Shown: positions 20,806-29,415, numbered from the stretch's first letter. The stretch is DNA of 64,000 nt from Roseomonas genomospecies 6 (GCF_008365375.1 NZ_QOKW01000013.1:118652-182651); one strand, 5' to 3'. Notes: generated from the letters alone by a model not told the origin. Translations and numbers: made by a program.

Positions 20806-21198
20806 ATGTTCCGCAGCACCGGTCCGGTCGCCATCCTCCTCGCAACCCTTGCCGCACCTGTTATGGCCGCCGAGATGCCGGACCGGACGGGGCAGGGGGC
20901 CGACGTGTTCGATCTGTTCGACGAGAACCACGACGGGCGGATTTCGAACGCGGAGTTCCAGAACAACAAGATCCTGGTCTTCTATGTCTGGGACCGCAAC
21001 CGCGACCTCGTGCTGACGCCGGACGAAACGCCGCTGCGGCCCGAGGTCTTCGCCGAAGCCGCCGGGCCGGACGGGCGGATCGACAGCCTGGAATTCATCA
21101 CGGTCATCGACGAGGCGTTCCGCATTGCGGACACCAACCACGATTCCACGCTCGACCGGCAGGAGTTCGCCGCCATCCGGCAGCGCATCCGACCCTGA
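20806..21198 (+). CDS. Exported EF-hand calcium-binding protein
   Basis: The product is 130 residues with a signal peptide (a hydrophobic run, likely cut after VMAAE), so it is periplasmic or secreted. Two loops are canonical 12-residue EF-hands: DENHDGRISNAE (39-50) and DTNHDSTLDRQE (109-120). A third (63-74, DRNRDLVLTPDE) is slightly degenerate, and a fourth near 85-96 keeps only the GPDGRIDSLE half. Spacing fits two EF-hand pairs. It probably buffers or senses calcium outside the cytoplasm. It is monocistronic and converges with the DUF2950 gene 26 bases away. Confidence 0.85.
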   Translation: MFRSTGPVAILLATLAAPVMAAEMPDRTGQGADVFDLFDENHDGRISNAEFQNNKILVFYVWDRNRDLVLTPDETPLRPEVFAEAAGPDGRIDSLEFITVIDEAFRIADTNHDSTLDRQEFAAIRQRIRP

Positions 21199-21224
21199 CC
21201 GGGTGCCTCTGGGGGCCGGGTGCC

Positions 21225-22205
21225 TCAGGGCTCCTTCACCGGCTCCCAGCCGTCGGAGGGGTCGAAGGCCCAGATCGTCTGGGCCAGGGCTTCGGTGTCC
21301 TCGCCCAGGTCCTTCTGCCAGATGCGCCCGTCCGGCCCGGCCTGGAAGGTCATGATGCCGCTTTGCCCGTAATCGGCGGGCCAGGCGAGGATGGCGAAGC
21401 CGCCCTCCAGATGGTCCTCGGCCAGAGGGTCCTTGGCGGAGAAGCTCCGCTCGCCGCCCGGTGCGCCCGGTCCCTGCGCGGTCAGCATGCGGAAGGTGTA
21501 GCCACGGTAGGGGTCGCCGGGCTGGCGGCCCTCCAGGAAGGCCTTCTGCTTCTCGACGAAGGCGGACAGCGGGCTCTGCCCCGCCTTCTTCGCCGTCTCG
21601 GCGTCCCACCACAGCCCGTCGCTGCGGCCCGCCGTGCTCTGGATGTAGCGGGCGTAGACGCGCTTCTTGTGCCGGGCCGCATAATCCTGCTGCGCCCGCA
21701 CCATGGCGCGCAGGGCGGCGATGGCGTCCAACTCGTCGGCGCCGATGCGGCGCGCGTAGATCTCGTCCGCCCCGGCCTCCGTGTCGAAGATCCAGCCCTG
21801 GGCGGTCCGCAGCAACGGGATCGGGAAGGGCCATTCGTCGCGGCCGATGACCAGCTCCGCGCCATCCGGCGCGTCCGCAGGGCCGTGCCGGTGCAGGATC
21901 ATGCCCTCCGCCGCCGCCTTCGCCGCCTGCCGGCGGACGATGCGGGCGCTGGCCGGGTCCGGCCCGTCGATGATCTCCGCGCTTTCCGGACCGAAGATGG
22001 CCAGAAGCTCCGCCGTGTCGTCGGCGGTCAGCGCCGTCCGCAGCGCCTCCGCCGCCGCTTCCGGCGTGGCGAAGCTGCGGCGGTCCAAGTCAGTTCGTGA
22101 CAGGTCCGTCTGCGCTGGGTCCGTCTGCGCCCAGGCACCGCCGAGCGTCAGGACGGCGGCGAGCAGGCCGGCGGAAACCGCCCGGAACAGGTCAGCTTTT
22201 CGCAT
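21225..22205 (-). CDS. DUF2950 domain-containing exported protein
   Basis: The product is 326 residues from MRKADLFRAVSAGLL, with a signal peptide probably cut after GGAWAQ. Recognisable DUF2950 features include SFATPEAAAEALRTALTADD near the N-terminus, a central PIPLLRTAQGWIFDTEAGAD, and the C-terminal GFAILAWPADYGQSGIMTF. The function of the family is unknown. It lies 28 bases downstream of a DUF3300 gene; I know this pair to be frequently adjacent, so they probably act together in the envelope. The start was placed at the ATG 22203-22205 because sequence before it is not leader-like. Confidence 0.85.
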   Translation of the reverse strand: MRKADLFRAVSAGLLAAVLTLGGAWAQTDPAQTDLSRTDLDRRSFATPEAAAEALRTALTADDTAELLAIFGPESAEIIDGPDPASARIVRRQAAKAAAEGMILHRHGPADAPDGAELVIGRDEWPFPIPLLRTAQGWIFDTEAGADEIYARRIGADELDAIAALRAMVRAQQDYAARHKKRVYARYIQSTAGRSDGLWWDAETAKKAGQSPLSAFVEKQKAFLEGRQPGDPYRGYTFRMLTAQGPGAPGGERSFSAKDPLAEDHLEGGFAILAWPADYGQSGIMTFQAGPDGRIWQKDLGEDTEALAQTIWAFDPSDGWEPVKEP

Positions 22206-22233
22206 CGTGCGTCGTCCTTCCTCATTCGCGCGG

Positions 22234-23622
22234 TCACCGGCGGAAGCCACCCCCGCCGCCGCCCCGGCCTCCACCGCTGAAGCCGCCCCCGCCGCCTCCG
22301 AAGCCGCCCGCCCGGCCGGAGCTGGCGAGGCTCTGGTGCCCACGCTGGCTCTGGCGGCTGGCGAGCGATCCCTGGTCGATGCTGGAGAAGGCGTTGCGGC
22401 CGCTCCCCGGATCGGGACGGTCCATGGTGCCGGTCCGCCGGTCCGCCGACCGCTGGGTGGAGGTGTCGCCGAGGCCGGAGGCGCGCGGCTGATCGGCACG
22501 CCGTTGGTCGGCGCGTTGTTGATCGACACGCGGTTGCTCGGCTCGGGGGCGGTCGGCGCGTTGCAGATCGCCGCGCTGCTGATCCAGGCGCGCGCCTTGG
22601 TTCGGCGTCTGCGACAGCCCCTGCCGGATCTGCGCGGAGTTGACCGGCGCGTTCACCGCCCGTCCGCCCGCCGCCGCCTGGGTGCGGCGGACCTCCTGCC
22701 GTCCGATCTCGGTGTTGTTGGCCCGCCAGCGGTTCTCGCTGTTCTGCGACACGCGGTTCATGCGGGTGTTCAGGTTCTGATTGTTGATGTTGACGTTGCG
22801 GTTGACGTTCACGTCCCCGCGGTAGATGCCGTTGTCGTTCCAGGACAGCGCATAGCCCAACGCCGTACCGAACACCGCCCCGGTGAAGAAGGTGGCCGCC
22901 GGGCTGTAATAGTAGGGGTAGGGCGGAGAATAGTAGTAGGGCGGCGGCGCGCCGGGGGCCGTCGCGTAGACGACCGTCGTCGGGTTGTAGCTGGGCACGT
23001 AGACCACCTCCGGGTCGGCGGAGCGCACGACGATGGTCTCCTTCTCCGTGATCGTCTCCGTGGTCACGACGCGCTTCTCGTCCGACGCCAGATTCCCGGC
23101 GTCCCGTGCGGCGCGGCGGAAGCTCTGCACCGCGGCCATCACGTCCTCCTGCTGGCGCACCACCGCCTCGCCGAGCTGCTGTGTCCAGTCGAGGTCGTCG
23201 TTCATCAGGCGGACGACGTCGGGATAGTTCAGCAGGGCGACCACGCTGGGGTCCCACTTCTTGGGCGGGGTCAGCTTCGGGTCGGTGCTGCGCTTGTCGA
23301 GGAAGCGCTGCGCCTCCACGATCTGAAGCGGCTGGGTGGCGGCGGGCAGGACGAGGGCCAGAAGGTCGTCCGGGTAGAGCGCGACGCGGCCCACCAGAGT
23401 CTGCAACTGCGCCGCCGTCAGCGGGGTTCCGCCGTCCGTGGCGGCGGCCGCGCCGGAGCCTTGCGACACCGGCTGCGCGCAGGCCGCCGGAGCGTTCAGC
23501 ATCAGCGCCGCGACGAGGAGCAGGGCCGGACCGCGCAAGCAGTTCCGGGGCAAGGAGTTCCGGGGCAAGGAGTTCCGGGGCAGGGAACTCCGGGCGCTGT
23601 GGTGCGGGCGCGTGGATGGCAT
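22234..23622 (-). CDS. DUF3300 domain-containing exported protein
   Basis: The product is 462 residues from MPSTRPHHSARSS. An N-terminal basic stretch with three SLPRN repeats precedes the hydrophobic signal core (ALLLVAALMLNAPAACAQ). The DUF3300 domain spans about 60-260: LVGRVALYPDDLLALVLPAA, KWDPSVVALLNYPDVVRLM, EVVYVPSYNPTTVVYAT. It continues with Tyr/Pro-rich and Asn-rich stretches, a long Gln/Arg/Ala/Asp repeat region and a Gly-rich end. The composition suggests an extended surface or periplasmic protein. It forms a pair with the DUF2950 gene downstream. Its function is unknown. Confidence 0.85.
   Translation of the reverse strand: MPSTRPHHSARSSLPRNSLPRNSLPRNCLRGPALLLVAALMLNAPAACAQPVSQGSGAAAATDGGTPLTAAQLQTLVGRVALYPDDLLALVLPAATQPLQIVEAQRFLDKRSTDPKLTPPKKWDPSVVALLNYPDVVRLMNDDLDWTQQLGEAVVRQQEDVMAAVQSFRRAARDAGNLASDEKRVVTTETITEKETIVVRSADPEVVYVPSYNPTTVVYATAPGAPPPYYYSPPYPYYYSPAATFFTGAVFGTALGYALSWNDNGIYRGDVNVNRNVNINNQNLNTRMNRVSQNSENRWRANNTEIGRQEVRRTQAAAGGRAVNAPVNSAQIRQGLSQTPNQGARLDQQRGDLQRADRPRAEQPRVDQQRADQRRADQPRASGLGDTSTQRSADRRTGTMDRPDPGSGRNAFSSIDQGSLASRQSQRGHQSLASSGRAGGFGGGGGGFSGGGRGGGGGGFRR
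23542..23586 (-). repeat. Three 15-bp tandem repeats in a leader-coding region
   Basis: A 15-base unit (GTTCCGGGGCAAGGA on the plus strand) occurs three times at 23542-23556, 23557-23571 and 23572-23586, the last with one change. It encodes SLPRN on the minus strand, just ahead of the signal-peptide core of the DUF3300 protein. Copy change stays in frame. Confidence 0.85.
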
Positions 23623-23873
23623 GGCGCTCTCCTGTCGCTGGTCCTCGTCCTTCACAGGGGCGTCCTTCACCGGGGCGTCCGTCGCAGGAAAGCAGCTTAG
23701 CGGAGGCCGGCGCCGCAAAGCGGTCCGGCGGGGTTAGTTACCGTTCCAACCCGCCCCACTGGCCCGGCCCGATTACGGTAACTTACGCCCGCCGCCGTGC
23801 CGGGGGTGCCGGATGCCCGTGTACTGTCGCCGACAAAATTCCTTGTCTTGTCCCCTGTCGCGGAGAGATCGCC

Positions 23874-24485
23874 ATGCAACGCAGAGTCCGTGCCTTCCTC
23901 GCGGTGCTTCTGACCGGCGCGGCTCTGGCCGGCTGCACGCCGGCTTCCGAAACGCCGCCGTCAATGACGCCGTCCGCCGCGGCGCCCACGGGTGTCGAAG
24001 CGACGCCGCGGCTGTCCATGGTCGAGAACGTCCGCTCCGCCGCCAAGGTCCGCGGAATCGACAAGGCGGCGCGGACCGTGATCCTGCAATTCCCAGACGG
24101 GCGGGAGGAGGCGGTGACCGCCGGGGACGAGGTGCGGAACTTCGACCGCATCAAGGTGGGGGATACGGTGCAGACCGAATATGTCCGCCTGACGAACATC
24201 GTCACCCAGCCGCCGGGCGGTGGGCCGGGCGTCGTCGAACGGAGCAGCGTGGACCGCGCCGCGGTCGGCGAGATGCCGCGCGCGTCGGCGGTGACCACGA
24301 CCCAGGTGACGGAGGTCGTCGATGCCGTCGATCTGGGGAGGCGGACGGTCACCCTGCGCGGGCCGCAGGGCCGCGTTCGCACGGTCCCGGTGCCGCCGGA
24401 GGTGCAGGGGCTGGAAACGGTGAAGCGCGGCGACGAGGTTGTGATCCGCCGGACGGAGGCCGCTGCGATCACCGTGATGCGGTAG
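23874..24485 (+). CDS. Putative lipoprotein
   Basis: The product is 203 residues. The leader MQRRVRAFLAVLLTGAALAG ends at a lipobox Cys (LAG-C, Cys 21), so the mature protein should be lipid-anchored. A Pro/Thr/Ala linker follows. The rest contains two similar beta-rich halves, each with an x-ID/VD-x-xx-RTV-x-L phrase followed by a hydrophobic V-x-GD-x-V motif (IDKAARTVILQFPDG and VDLGRRTVTLRGPQG). This reads as an OB-like or DUF5666-like duplicated fold. I do not recognise a specific family. It stands alone and is convergent with the two tRNA genes. Confidence 0.75.
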   Translation: MQRRVRAFLAVLLTGAALAGCTPASETPPSMTPSAAAPTGVEATPRLSMVENVRSAAKVRGIDKAARTVILQFPDGREEAVTAGDEVRNFDRIKVGDTVQTEYVRLTNIVTQPPGGGPGVVERSSVDRAAVGEMPRASAVTTTQVTEVVDAVDLGRRTVTLRGPQGRVRTVPVPPEVQGLETVKRGDEVVIRRTEAAAITVMR

Positions 24486-24534
24486 GGGAGATGCGATAAG
24501 GGGAGAGAAAGACGAGGCCACCGATGAGGGAAGG

Positions 24535-24611
<77 letters not shown>

Positions 24612-24615
24612 AATA

Positions 24616-24691
24616 TGGCTCCGGATGCTGGACTCGAACCAGCGACACGCGGATTAACAGTCCGCTGCTCTACCGACTGAGCTAATCCGGA
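24616..24691 (-). tRNA. tRNA-Asn (GTT)
   Basis: The minus strand folds as a 76-base tRNA. It has a perfect 7-bp acceptor stem (TCCGGAT with ATCCGGA), anticodon loop CTGTTAA (anticodon GTT), a canonical T arm (GGTTCGAGT) and encoded CCA with discriminator G. It is the first tRNA after the promoter at 24703-24731. Confidence 0.97.
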
Positions 24692-24702
24692 ACGGAGGCC
24701 GG

Positions 24703-24731
24703 CTTATAAGCCCCTTTCCGGGGGCTGGCAA
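24703..24731 (-). promoter_or_regulatory. Sigma-70-type promoter of the tRNA-Asn/Asp genes
   Basis: On the minus strand TTGCCA (24731-24726) and TATAAG (24708-24703) are separated by exactly 17 bases. Each box matches five of six consensus positions. The -10 box ends 11 bases before the tRNA-Asn 5' end, giving a very short leader for processing, as expected for a tRNA promoter. Confidence 0.75.
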
Positions 24732-24902
24732 GGGAAATCGAACCACCCGTTGGATTTTCCCTGCCGTGCCCGCCGGAGCGACGCAGGGCCGTGACAATGG
24801 GGCCGGAATGTGGCGAAAGCCTCGCGCACCGGTTGACACGCGGCCCTGCTTTCGCTTCCTTCCGGCCCCGGTCCCGTCTCCTGCCGCTGGTCCCCGCTCC
24901 CC

Positions 24903-25481
24903 ATGTCCAAGGTCGTTCCCTTCGCCCAGGCGCGCGAAGCCCTCCTCGCCCGCCTCACCGAGCAGCTTCCCCCCTCCACCGAGTGGGCCGGGCGCCTGAT
25001 GCTGATGCCCGACGGAAACCGGGTGGAGCCGATGCCGGCGGCGGAAGCCGTGGAGGTGCTGCGCGCCTTCCGCGCCGGGATCGGCGAGGCCATCGGCGCC
25101 GCCCCCTGCTCGGTCGGCGGCATGTGGCTGTCGCGGGAGGATTGCCTGGATTGGGACGGGCTGCTGGCTCCGCTGGCGGTGGCCGCCGGCTATGTGGTGG
25201 CCGGGGCGACCGGCGGCGCCGGCCTGTCGGTGGAGTTGTTCCGCTGCAAGACCGCGCTGGCCGGCTGGGGCGTGCGGGGCTTGCGCGGCGAACCGGCGGT
25301 GGCCCGCTCCGCCGGCTACGCCGTGGTGATGGTCAGCCGCCGCCCGGACGATCAGGAAATCGTCCTGGACCGCGTGATGGACACCTTCGGCTTCGTGATG
25401 CGCAGCCAGGGCGAGCCGGTGGTGGAGCCCGGCGATCTGAACGCCCGTCTGGCGCGCCGGGCCTGCCCGCTGCGCCGGTAA
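24903..25481 (+). CDS. Hypothetical protein
   Basis: The product is 192 residues with no signal peptide or membrane helix. It starts MSKVVPFAQAREALLARLTE. It has a helical N-terminal part, a central Gly/Ala-rich stretch (AGYVVAGATGGAGLSVELFR) and a conserved-looking segment RSAGYAVVMVSRRPDDQEIVL. I do not recognise a family. The coding call rests on strong third-position GC and a coherent hydrophobic pattern. It is divergent from the tRNA genes and converges with a small ORF nine bases beyond its end. Confidence 0.65.
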   Translation: MSKVVPFAQAREALLARLTEQLPPSTEWAGRLMLMPDGNRVEPMPAAEAVEVLRAFRAGIGEAIGAAPCSVGGMWLSREDCLDWDGLLAPLAVAAGYVVAGATGGAGLSVELFRCKTALAGWGVRGLRGEPAVARSAGYAVVMVSRRPDDQEIVLDRVMDTFGFVMRSQGEPVVEPGDLNARLARRACPLRR

Positions 25482-25489
25482 GGGGACGG

Positions 25490-25696
25490 TTACCGGTTCG
25501 GCGCGTCGGCCTGGACGATGCGGGCGACGGTCTGCAGACGCTGCACGTCGCGCACTTCCAGAACGATGCCCAGGTTCAGCGCGGCGAGCGTGTCCGCCAG
25601 GGACCGGATGCTGTCCCGCACCCGGTCCAGCGCCTCGGGGCCATGCTCCGATTCATTGCCGAGGGAACTGACGAAGGCATTGATTTCCAACTGCAT
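25490..25696 (-). CDS. Small hypothetical protein
   Basis: The product is 68 residues. Two amphipathic helices are likely (EALDRVRDSIRSLADTLAAL and EVRDVQRLQTVARIV), joined by a short NLGIVLE strand. A GGAGA ribosome site lies about nine bases before the ATG. Function is unknown. It converges with the hypothetical gene at 24903. Composition and codon use look genuine, but the short length leaves doubt. Confidence 0.5.
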   Translation of the reverse strand: MQLEINAFVSSLGNESEHGPEALDRVRDSIRSLADTLAALNLGIVLEVRDVQRLQTVARIVQADAPNR

Positions 25697-25810
25697 TTAC
25701 GCCGGTCTCCGCCGTTGGTGGTGAGGGCTGTCCCTTAAGGCGTTAACCCGGCCCGCCGATCCCGTCCACGACTCTTGCGCCATAGGTCGGTGGGGAAGGC
25801 GGTTTCTCCA

Positions 25811-26809
25811 CTAGATATAGACTCTCCGGAAGCGCAGAGGCTCGCCGAAGCGGGGGACGGCGAAACGGGCGGGATCGACCGCCTGTTCGGCCAGGGCGTG
25901 ATGCAGCGCCTGGACGGGGGCGTCGATGCCCTCCGCCGTCAGTTGGAAGGTTCCGAAATGCATCGCGACGCTCTGCCGCGCCCCCAGATCACGGTGCGCC
26001 CGCACGGCCTCCGCCGGATTCATGTGCTGGGCGGCCATGAACCAGCGCGGCTCGTAGGCGCCGATGGGCAGAAGCGCCACGTCGATGGCGCCGAACCGCC
26101 GCCCGATCTCCCGGAAATGCGGGCAATAGCCGCTGTCCCCCGCGAAATAGACGGCGGCTTCCGGCGTCTCCACGACGAAGCCGCCCCACAGGGTCTTGCG
26201 CCGGTCGAAGGGGCCGCGGGCGGACCAGTGCTGTGCCGGGACGAAGGTGATGCGGGTGCCGTGCGGGCCGGGCAGGCTGTCCCACCAGTCCAGCTCGTGC
26301 ACCGCGTCGAACCCGGCGCGGCGCATCATCGGCCCATTGCCCAACCCCGTCATCACCCGCGGCACACCGCGCCGCCGCGCCAGATGGCGGAGCGTGGGCG
26401 CGTCAAGGTGATCGTAGTGATTGTGGCTGAGCAGCACCGCGTCGATGGTCGGCAAATCCTCCATCCGCACCGCGGGCGGGCGCACCCGCTTCGGTCCCAG
26501 CCGCCCGAAGGGGCCGGCGCGCTCCGAATAGACGGGGTCGGTCAGGAAGGCCGCCCCGCCGATCTGGATGAGGAAGGTCGCCTGCCCGATGAAGGTGACC
26601 GCCACCTCCCCCCGCGCCGGGGCGACCGGGCGGAAGGGGCGGTGCGGCTCCGGCTCCGGCGGGGACCAGCGGGGGCCGCGCGCCTTGTAGAGCCGCCAAA
26701 GGTCGCGCGGGGTCTTGTCCGTGTCGGCGTGCGGGTTGAAGAAGCGGCGCCCGTCCCAGTGGTCGGACGGGACGGCGGGAAAGCGGGGCTGGCTGTCGTC
26801 GCGCGGCAT
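25811..26809 (-). CDS. MBL-fold metal-dependent hydrolase (NAPE-PLD/UlaG-like)
   Basis: The product is 332 residues and belongs to the metallo-beta-lactamase superfamily. It has the metal motif SHNHYDHLD (HxHxDH), the later metal ligand in AGDSGYCPHF, and a final His in AMHFGTFQL. The N-terminal FFNPHADT and WRLYKARGPRW segments and the VTFIGQATFLIQIGG strand match bacterial NAPE-PLD-like enzymes. These are usually annotated as cytosolic phosphodiesterases or lactonases without known substrates. The LysR gene is upstream on the same strand but 68 bases away and probably not co-transcribed. The start ATG gives MPRDDSQPRFPAVPSDHWDG. Confidence 0.87.
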   Translation of the reverse strand: MPRDDSQPRFPAVPSDHWDGRRFFNPHADTDKTPRDLWRLYKARGPRWSPPEPEPHRPFRPVAPARGEVAVTFIGQATFLIQIGGAAFLTDPVYSERAGPFGRLGPKRVRPPAVRMEDLPTIDAVLLSHNHYDHLDAPTLRHLARRRGVPRVMTGLGNGPMMRRAGFDAVHELDWWDSLPGPHGTRITFVPAQHWSARGPFDRRKTLWGGFVVETPEAAVYFAGDSGYCPHFREIGRRFGAIDVALLPIGAYEPRWFMAAQHMNPAEAVRAHRDLGARQSVAMHFGTFQLTAEGIDAPVQALHHALAEQAVDPARFAVPRFGEPLRFRRVYI

Positions 26810-26877
26810 GACTCGAGAAGTGGGGTGGTGCGTCGGCTTTGGCTAGACCGCCGCCTATGGCGCGGCAGCCCGTCCGC

Positions 26878-27801
26878 TCATTCCCGCTCATTCCCGTCTT
26901 GATTTGCCGATCCGGCGGCGAGCGCCCAGAAGGTCTCCGCCGCCGGGCTCTGGCGGGCGCGGGGGCGGTACAGGCGCACCTCCACCGCGACGTCCCACTC
27001 CGGCCCGCCGGCCCGCGCCAGGGTTCCCTGCGCCAAATCCTCCGCGATCAGGCTTTCCGGCAACCATGCCACCCCACGCCCGTCGCGCGCCAGCGTGCGC
27101 AGCACGGCGGCGAGGTGCGAGGTGAAGACCGTCTCCAGGGCCACCGGTCCGGGAAAGCCGCCGCGCGCCGCCGTGACGATGCGTCCCATGCCGGATTCGG
27201 GGCTGTAGGCCAGATGGGGCAGGGGGGTTCCGCTGCCGCCCAGGGCGTGCTGCGGTGCGCCGGTCCCGTCCGGCGCCGACACCGGGACCAGACGGTCGCT
27301 CCCCACCGCCGCCGAACGGAAGGCCCCGGCCTCCAGCCGGGACGGCGCCGCCGCGTGGGCGTGGCACAGCAGGAACTGCGCCTGCCCCTGCATCATCACC
27401 TGCTCGCACGCCTGCATGCTGTCGGACAGCAGATGGATGGCGCCCAGCCGCGCCTGTCCCTCCAGCATCCGCAGCCAGTTCGGAAAGAAGGTCAGCGACA
27501 GCGCGTGGGTCGCCGCGAAGCGCAGCGCCGTGGCCGCCGCCCCGCCAGCCAGCCGGGCTTCCTCCCGCCCCTGCAACAGGCGGCGCACCGTCTCGTCGGC
27601 GAAGGGGCGGAAGCGGCGCCCGGCCTCGGTCAGCCCGACCGGCTGGATGCTGCGGTCGAACAGCGGCGTTCCGGTCCAGTCCTCCAGCGCGCGGATGCGG
27701 CGGCTGAAGGCCGGCTGGGTCAGGTTGCGCCCTTCCGCCGCGCGGGAGAAGTTGCCGCACTCCGCCAGGGCGAGGAAATCCTCAAGCCAGTTCAGTTCCA
27801 T
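26878..27801 (-). CDS. LysR-family transcriptional regulator
   Basis: The product is 307 residues, the usual LysR length. The N-terminal winged helix-turn-helix is clear: MELNWLEDFLALAECGNFSR, then RNLTQPAFSRRIRALEDWTG. It is followed by a type-2 periplasmic-binding-protein-like effector domain. The start is the ATG at 27799-27801; upstream in-frame codons come from a tandem repeat and are not coding. It is divergent from the tartrate dehydratase gene, with 149 bases between them, so it very likely controls that gene, with D-tartrate or a related hydroxy acid as the probable effector (inferred). Confidence 0.93.
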   Translation of the reverse strand: MELNWLEDFLALAECGNFSRAAEGRNLTQPAFSRRIRALEDWTGTPLFDRSIQPVGLTEAGRRFRPFADETVRRLLQGREEARLAGGAAATALRFAATHALSLTFFPNWLRMLEGQARLGAIHLLSDSMQACEQVMMQGQAQFLLCHAHAAAPSRLEAGAFRSAAVGSDRLVPVSAPDGTGAPQHALGGSGTPLPHLAYSPESGMGRIVTAARGGFPGPVALETVFTSHLAAVLRTLARDGRGVAWLPESLIAEDLAQGTLARAGGPEWDVAVEVRLYRPRARQSPAAETFWALAAGSANQDGNERE

Positions 27802-27809
27802 CGCCGATC

Positions 27810-27845
27810 CATCCGCCCGTTCATCCGCCCATTCATCCGCCCATG
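27810..27845. repeat. Three 12-bp direct repeats in a divergent promoter region
   Basis: The unit CATCCGCCCATT and close variants occur at 27810-27821, 27822-27833 and 27834-27845, immediately before the LysR start codon. The repeat could alter leader length or bind a protein; it is not coding. Confidence 0.75.
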
Positions 27846-27852
27846 CCGAACG

Positions 27853-27878
27853 CGCATCATGCGATTTGAAACTGGCAT
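27853..27878. promoter_or_regulatory. Dyad elements, candidate LysR operator
   Basis: CGCAT-C-ATGCG (27853-27863) is a perfect hyphenated palindrome. It overlaps an ATGC-N12-GCAT dyad (27859-27878). They lie 73-98 bases upstream of the tartrate dehydratase ATG, a usual place for a LysR recognition site. Confidence 0.4.
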
Positions 27879-27950
27879 TGGCCGCGCGCGCCCGTCCATC
27901 CCTATCGTCCGGTCCGGAACAGCGACAGAGAGCCAAGGGGAAGCGGCGCC

Positions 27951-29126
27951 ATGCGCATCGTGGAGATCCGGGAAAAGACCGTCGGCATCAAGTCCGACAT
28001 CGCCAACGCCTACATCGACTTCAGCCAGATGACCTGCTCCACCGTGGCGGTCATCACCGACGTGGTGCGGGACGGCAAGCCGGTGATCGGCTACGGCTTC
28101 AACTCCAACGGACGCTACGGCGCCGGCGGCCTGATGCGGGAGCGCTTCATCCCCCGCCTGATGTCGGCCACCCCCGACAGCCTGATCGACGAGGCGGACG
28201 GCAACCTCGACCCGTTCAAGGTCTGGGCGCGGCTGATGACCAACGAGAAGCCGGGCGGCCATGGCGAGCGGTCCGTCGCCGTCGGCACCATCGACATGGC
28301 GGTGTGGGACGCCGTGGCGAAGATCGCCGGAAAGCCGCTCTACCGCCTGCTGGCCGACCGCTACCGCGGCGGAGTCGCCGACGAGTCGGTGTGGGTCTAC
28401 GCCGCAGGCGGCTACTACTACCCCGGCAAGGGGGTGGAGGCGCTCCAGGACGAGATGCGCAGCTACCGTGACCGCGGCTACAAGGTCGTGAAGATGAAGA
28501 TCGGCGCCACCTCGCTGGAGGACGACCTGCGCCGCATCGAAGCGGTGCTGGAGGTGGTCGGCGACGGGCGGAACCTCTGCGTGGACGCCAACGGGCGCTT
28601 CGACCTGAAGACCGCCGTCGCCTACGCCGAGGCGCTGAAGCCCTACGATCTCTTCTGGTACGAGGAGGCCGGCGACCCGCTCGACTACGCGCTCCAGGCC
28701 GAACTGGCGAACCACTATGACGGGCCGATGGCGACCGGCGAGAACCTGTTCAGCCACCAGGACGCCCGCAACCTGATCCGCCACGGCGGCATGCGCCCGG
28801 ACCGCGACTGGCTGCAATTCGACTGCGCGCTCAGTTACGGCCTCGTGGAGTACATGCGCACGCTGGACATGCTGGCGGAGAACGGCTGGTCCAGCCGCCG
28901 CGTGGTGCCGCACGGCGGGCATCAGATGTCGCTGAACATCGCCGCCGGTCTGCATCTGGGCGGCAACGAATCCTACCCGGACGTGTTCAAGCCCTTCTGC
29001 GGCTTCGCCGACAGCATCGCGGTGGAGGACGGGCGCGTCCGTCTGCCGGCCCTGCCCGGCATCGGGTTCGAGGACAAGGCGGAGTTGTTCCGCACCATGC
29101 GCGAGGCCCTGGAGACCGGTGCCTGA
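27951..29126 (+). CDS. tarD: D(-)-tartrate dehydratase
   Basis: This enolase-superfamily enzyme dehydrates D-tartrate to oxaloacetate using Mg2+. The product is 391 residues and is strikingly like the Bradyrhizobium enzyme as I remember it: YIDFSQMTCS, NEKPGGHGERSVAVGTIDMA, AAGGYYYPGKG and SHQDARNLIR. The catalytic KxK is KMK (181-183), the metal ligands are Asp212, Glu238 and Glu264, and the catalytic His lies in HGGH (321-324). It is divergent from a LysR regulator and is not followed by other tartrate genes. The product oxaloacetate would enter the citric-acid cycle directly. No dedicated transporter is adjacent. Confidence 0.9.
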   Translation: MRIVEIREKTVGIKSDIANAYIDFSQMTCSTVAVITDVVRDGKPVIGYGFNSNGRYGAGGLMRERFIPRLMSATPDSLIDEADGNLDPFKVWARLMTNEKPGGHGERSVAVGTIDMAVWDAVAKIAGKPLYRLLADRYRGGVADESVWVYAAGGYYYPGKGVEALQDEMRSYRDRGYKVVKMKIGATSLEDDLRRIEAVLEVVGDGRNLCVDANGRFDLKTAVAYAEALKPYDLFWYEEAGDPLDYALQAELANHYDGPMATGENLFSHQDARNLIRHGGMRPDRDWLQFDCALSYGLVEYMRTLDMLAENGWSSRRVVPHGGHQMSLNIAAGLHLGGNESYPDVFKPFCGFADSIAVEDGRVRLPALPGIGFEDKAELFRTMREALETGA

Positions 29127-29226
29127 AGCCCGCGCTCCGATTCGCGGCGCACCCTGTACGGGCGGTATAGGGCGTTGACTCGCGCTTCATCATCCTCACA
29201 TGCTGTTGCGGTGTTCAACAGTTTTG

Positions 29227-29240
29227 AAAGGAGGTGATCC
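29227..29240 (+). promoter_or_regulatory. Exceptionally long Shine-Dalgarno sequence
   Basis: AAAGGAGGTGATCC is a 14-base perfect complement of the usual bacterial 16S rRNA 3' end. The GGAGG core lies seven bases before the ATG at 29242. It fixes the start of the small exported peptide and implies strong translation. Confidence 0.85.
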
Positions 29241-29241
29241 A

Positions 29242-29415
29242 ATGTCTCATGGAGCCAAGCCGGTAGCCGTCCTGTTCGGTCTCGCCGCCCTCCTGACGGC
29301 GGGGATCGCCAGCGCGGAGTGCTCCTCCAGCCACAGCGCCAGCGCCGGAACGCAGAAGCCGGCCAGCGATACGGTCGCCACCGGCGACCGGGCACCGGGC
29401 AGCACCCGCGGCTGA
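29242..29415 (+). CDS. Tiny exported peptide (57 aa)
   Basis: The product is 57 residues. MSHGAKPVAVLFGLAALLTA is a signal peptide, probably cut after IASA, leaving about 32 residues. The mature part starts ECSSSHSASAG and is Ser/Thr/Gly-rich with a single Cys and no secondary-structure tendency. I do not recognise a family. The start is fixed by a 14-base perfect ribosome site. A TTGACT box at 29175-29180 may be part of its promoter, and a strong terminator lies 34 bases after the stop. This compact, insulated unit suggests high expression of a secreted product. Confidence 0.75.
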   Translation: MSHGAKPVAVLFGLAALLTAGIASAECSSSHSASAGTQKPASDTVATGDRAPGSTRG

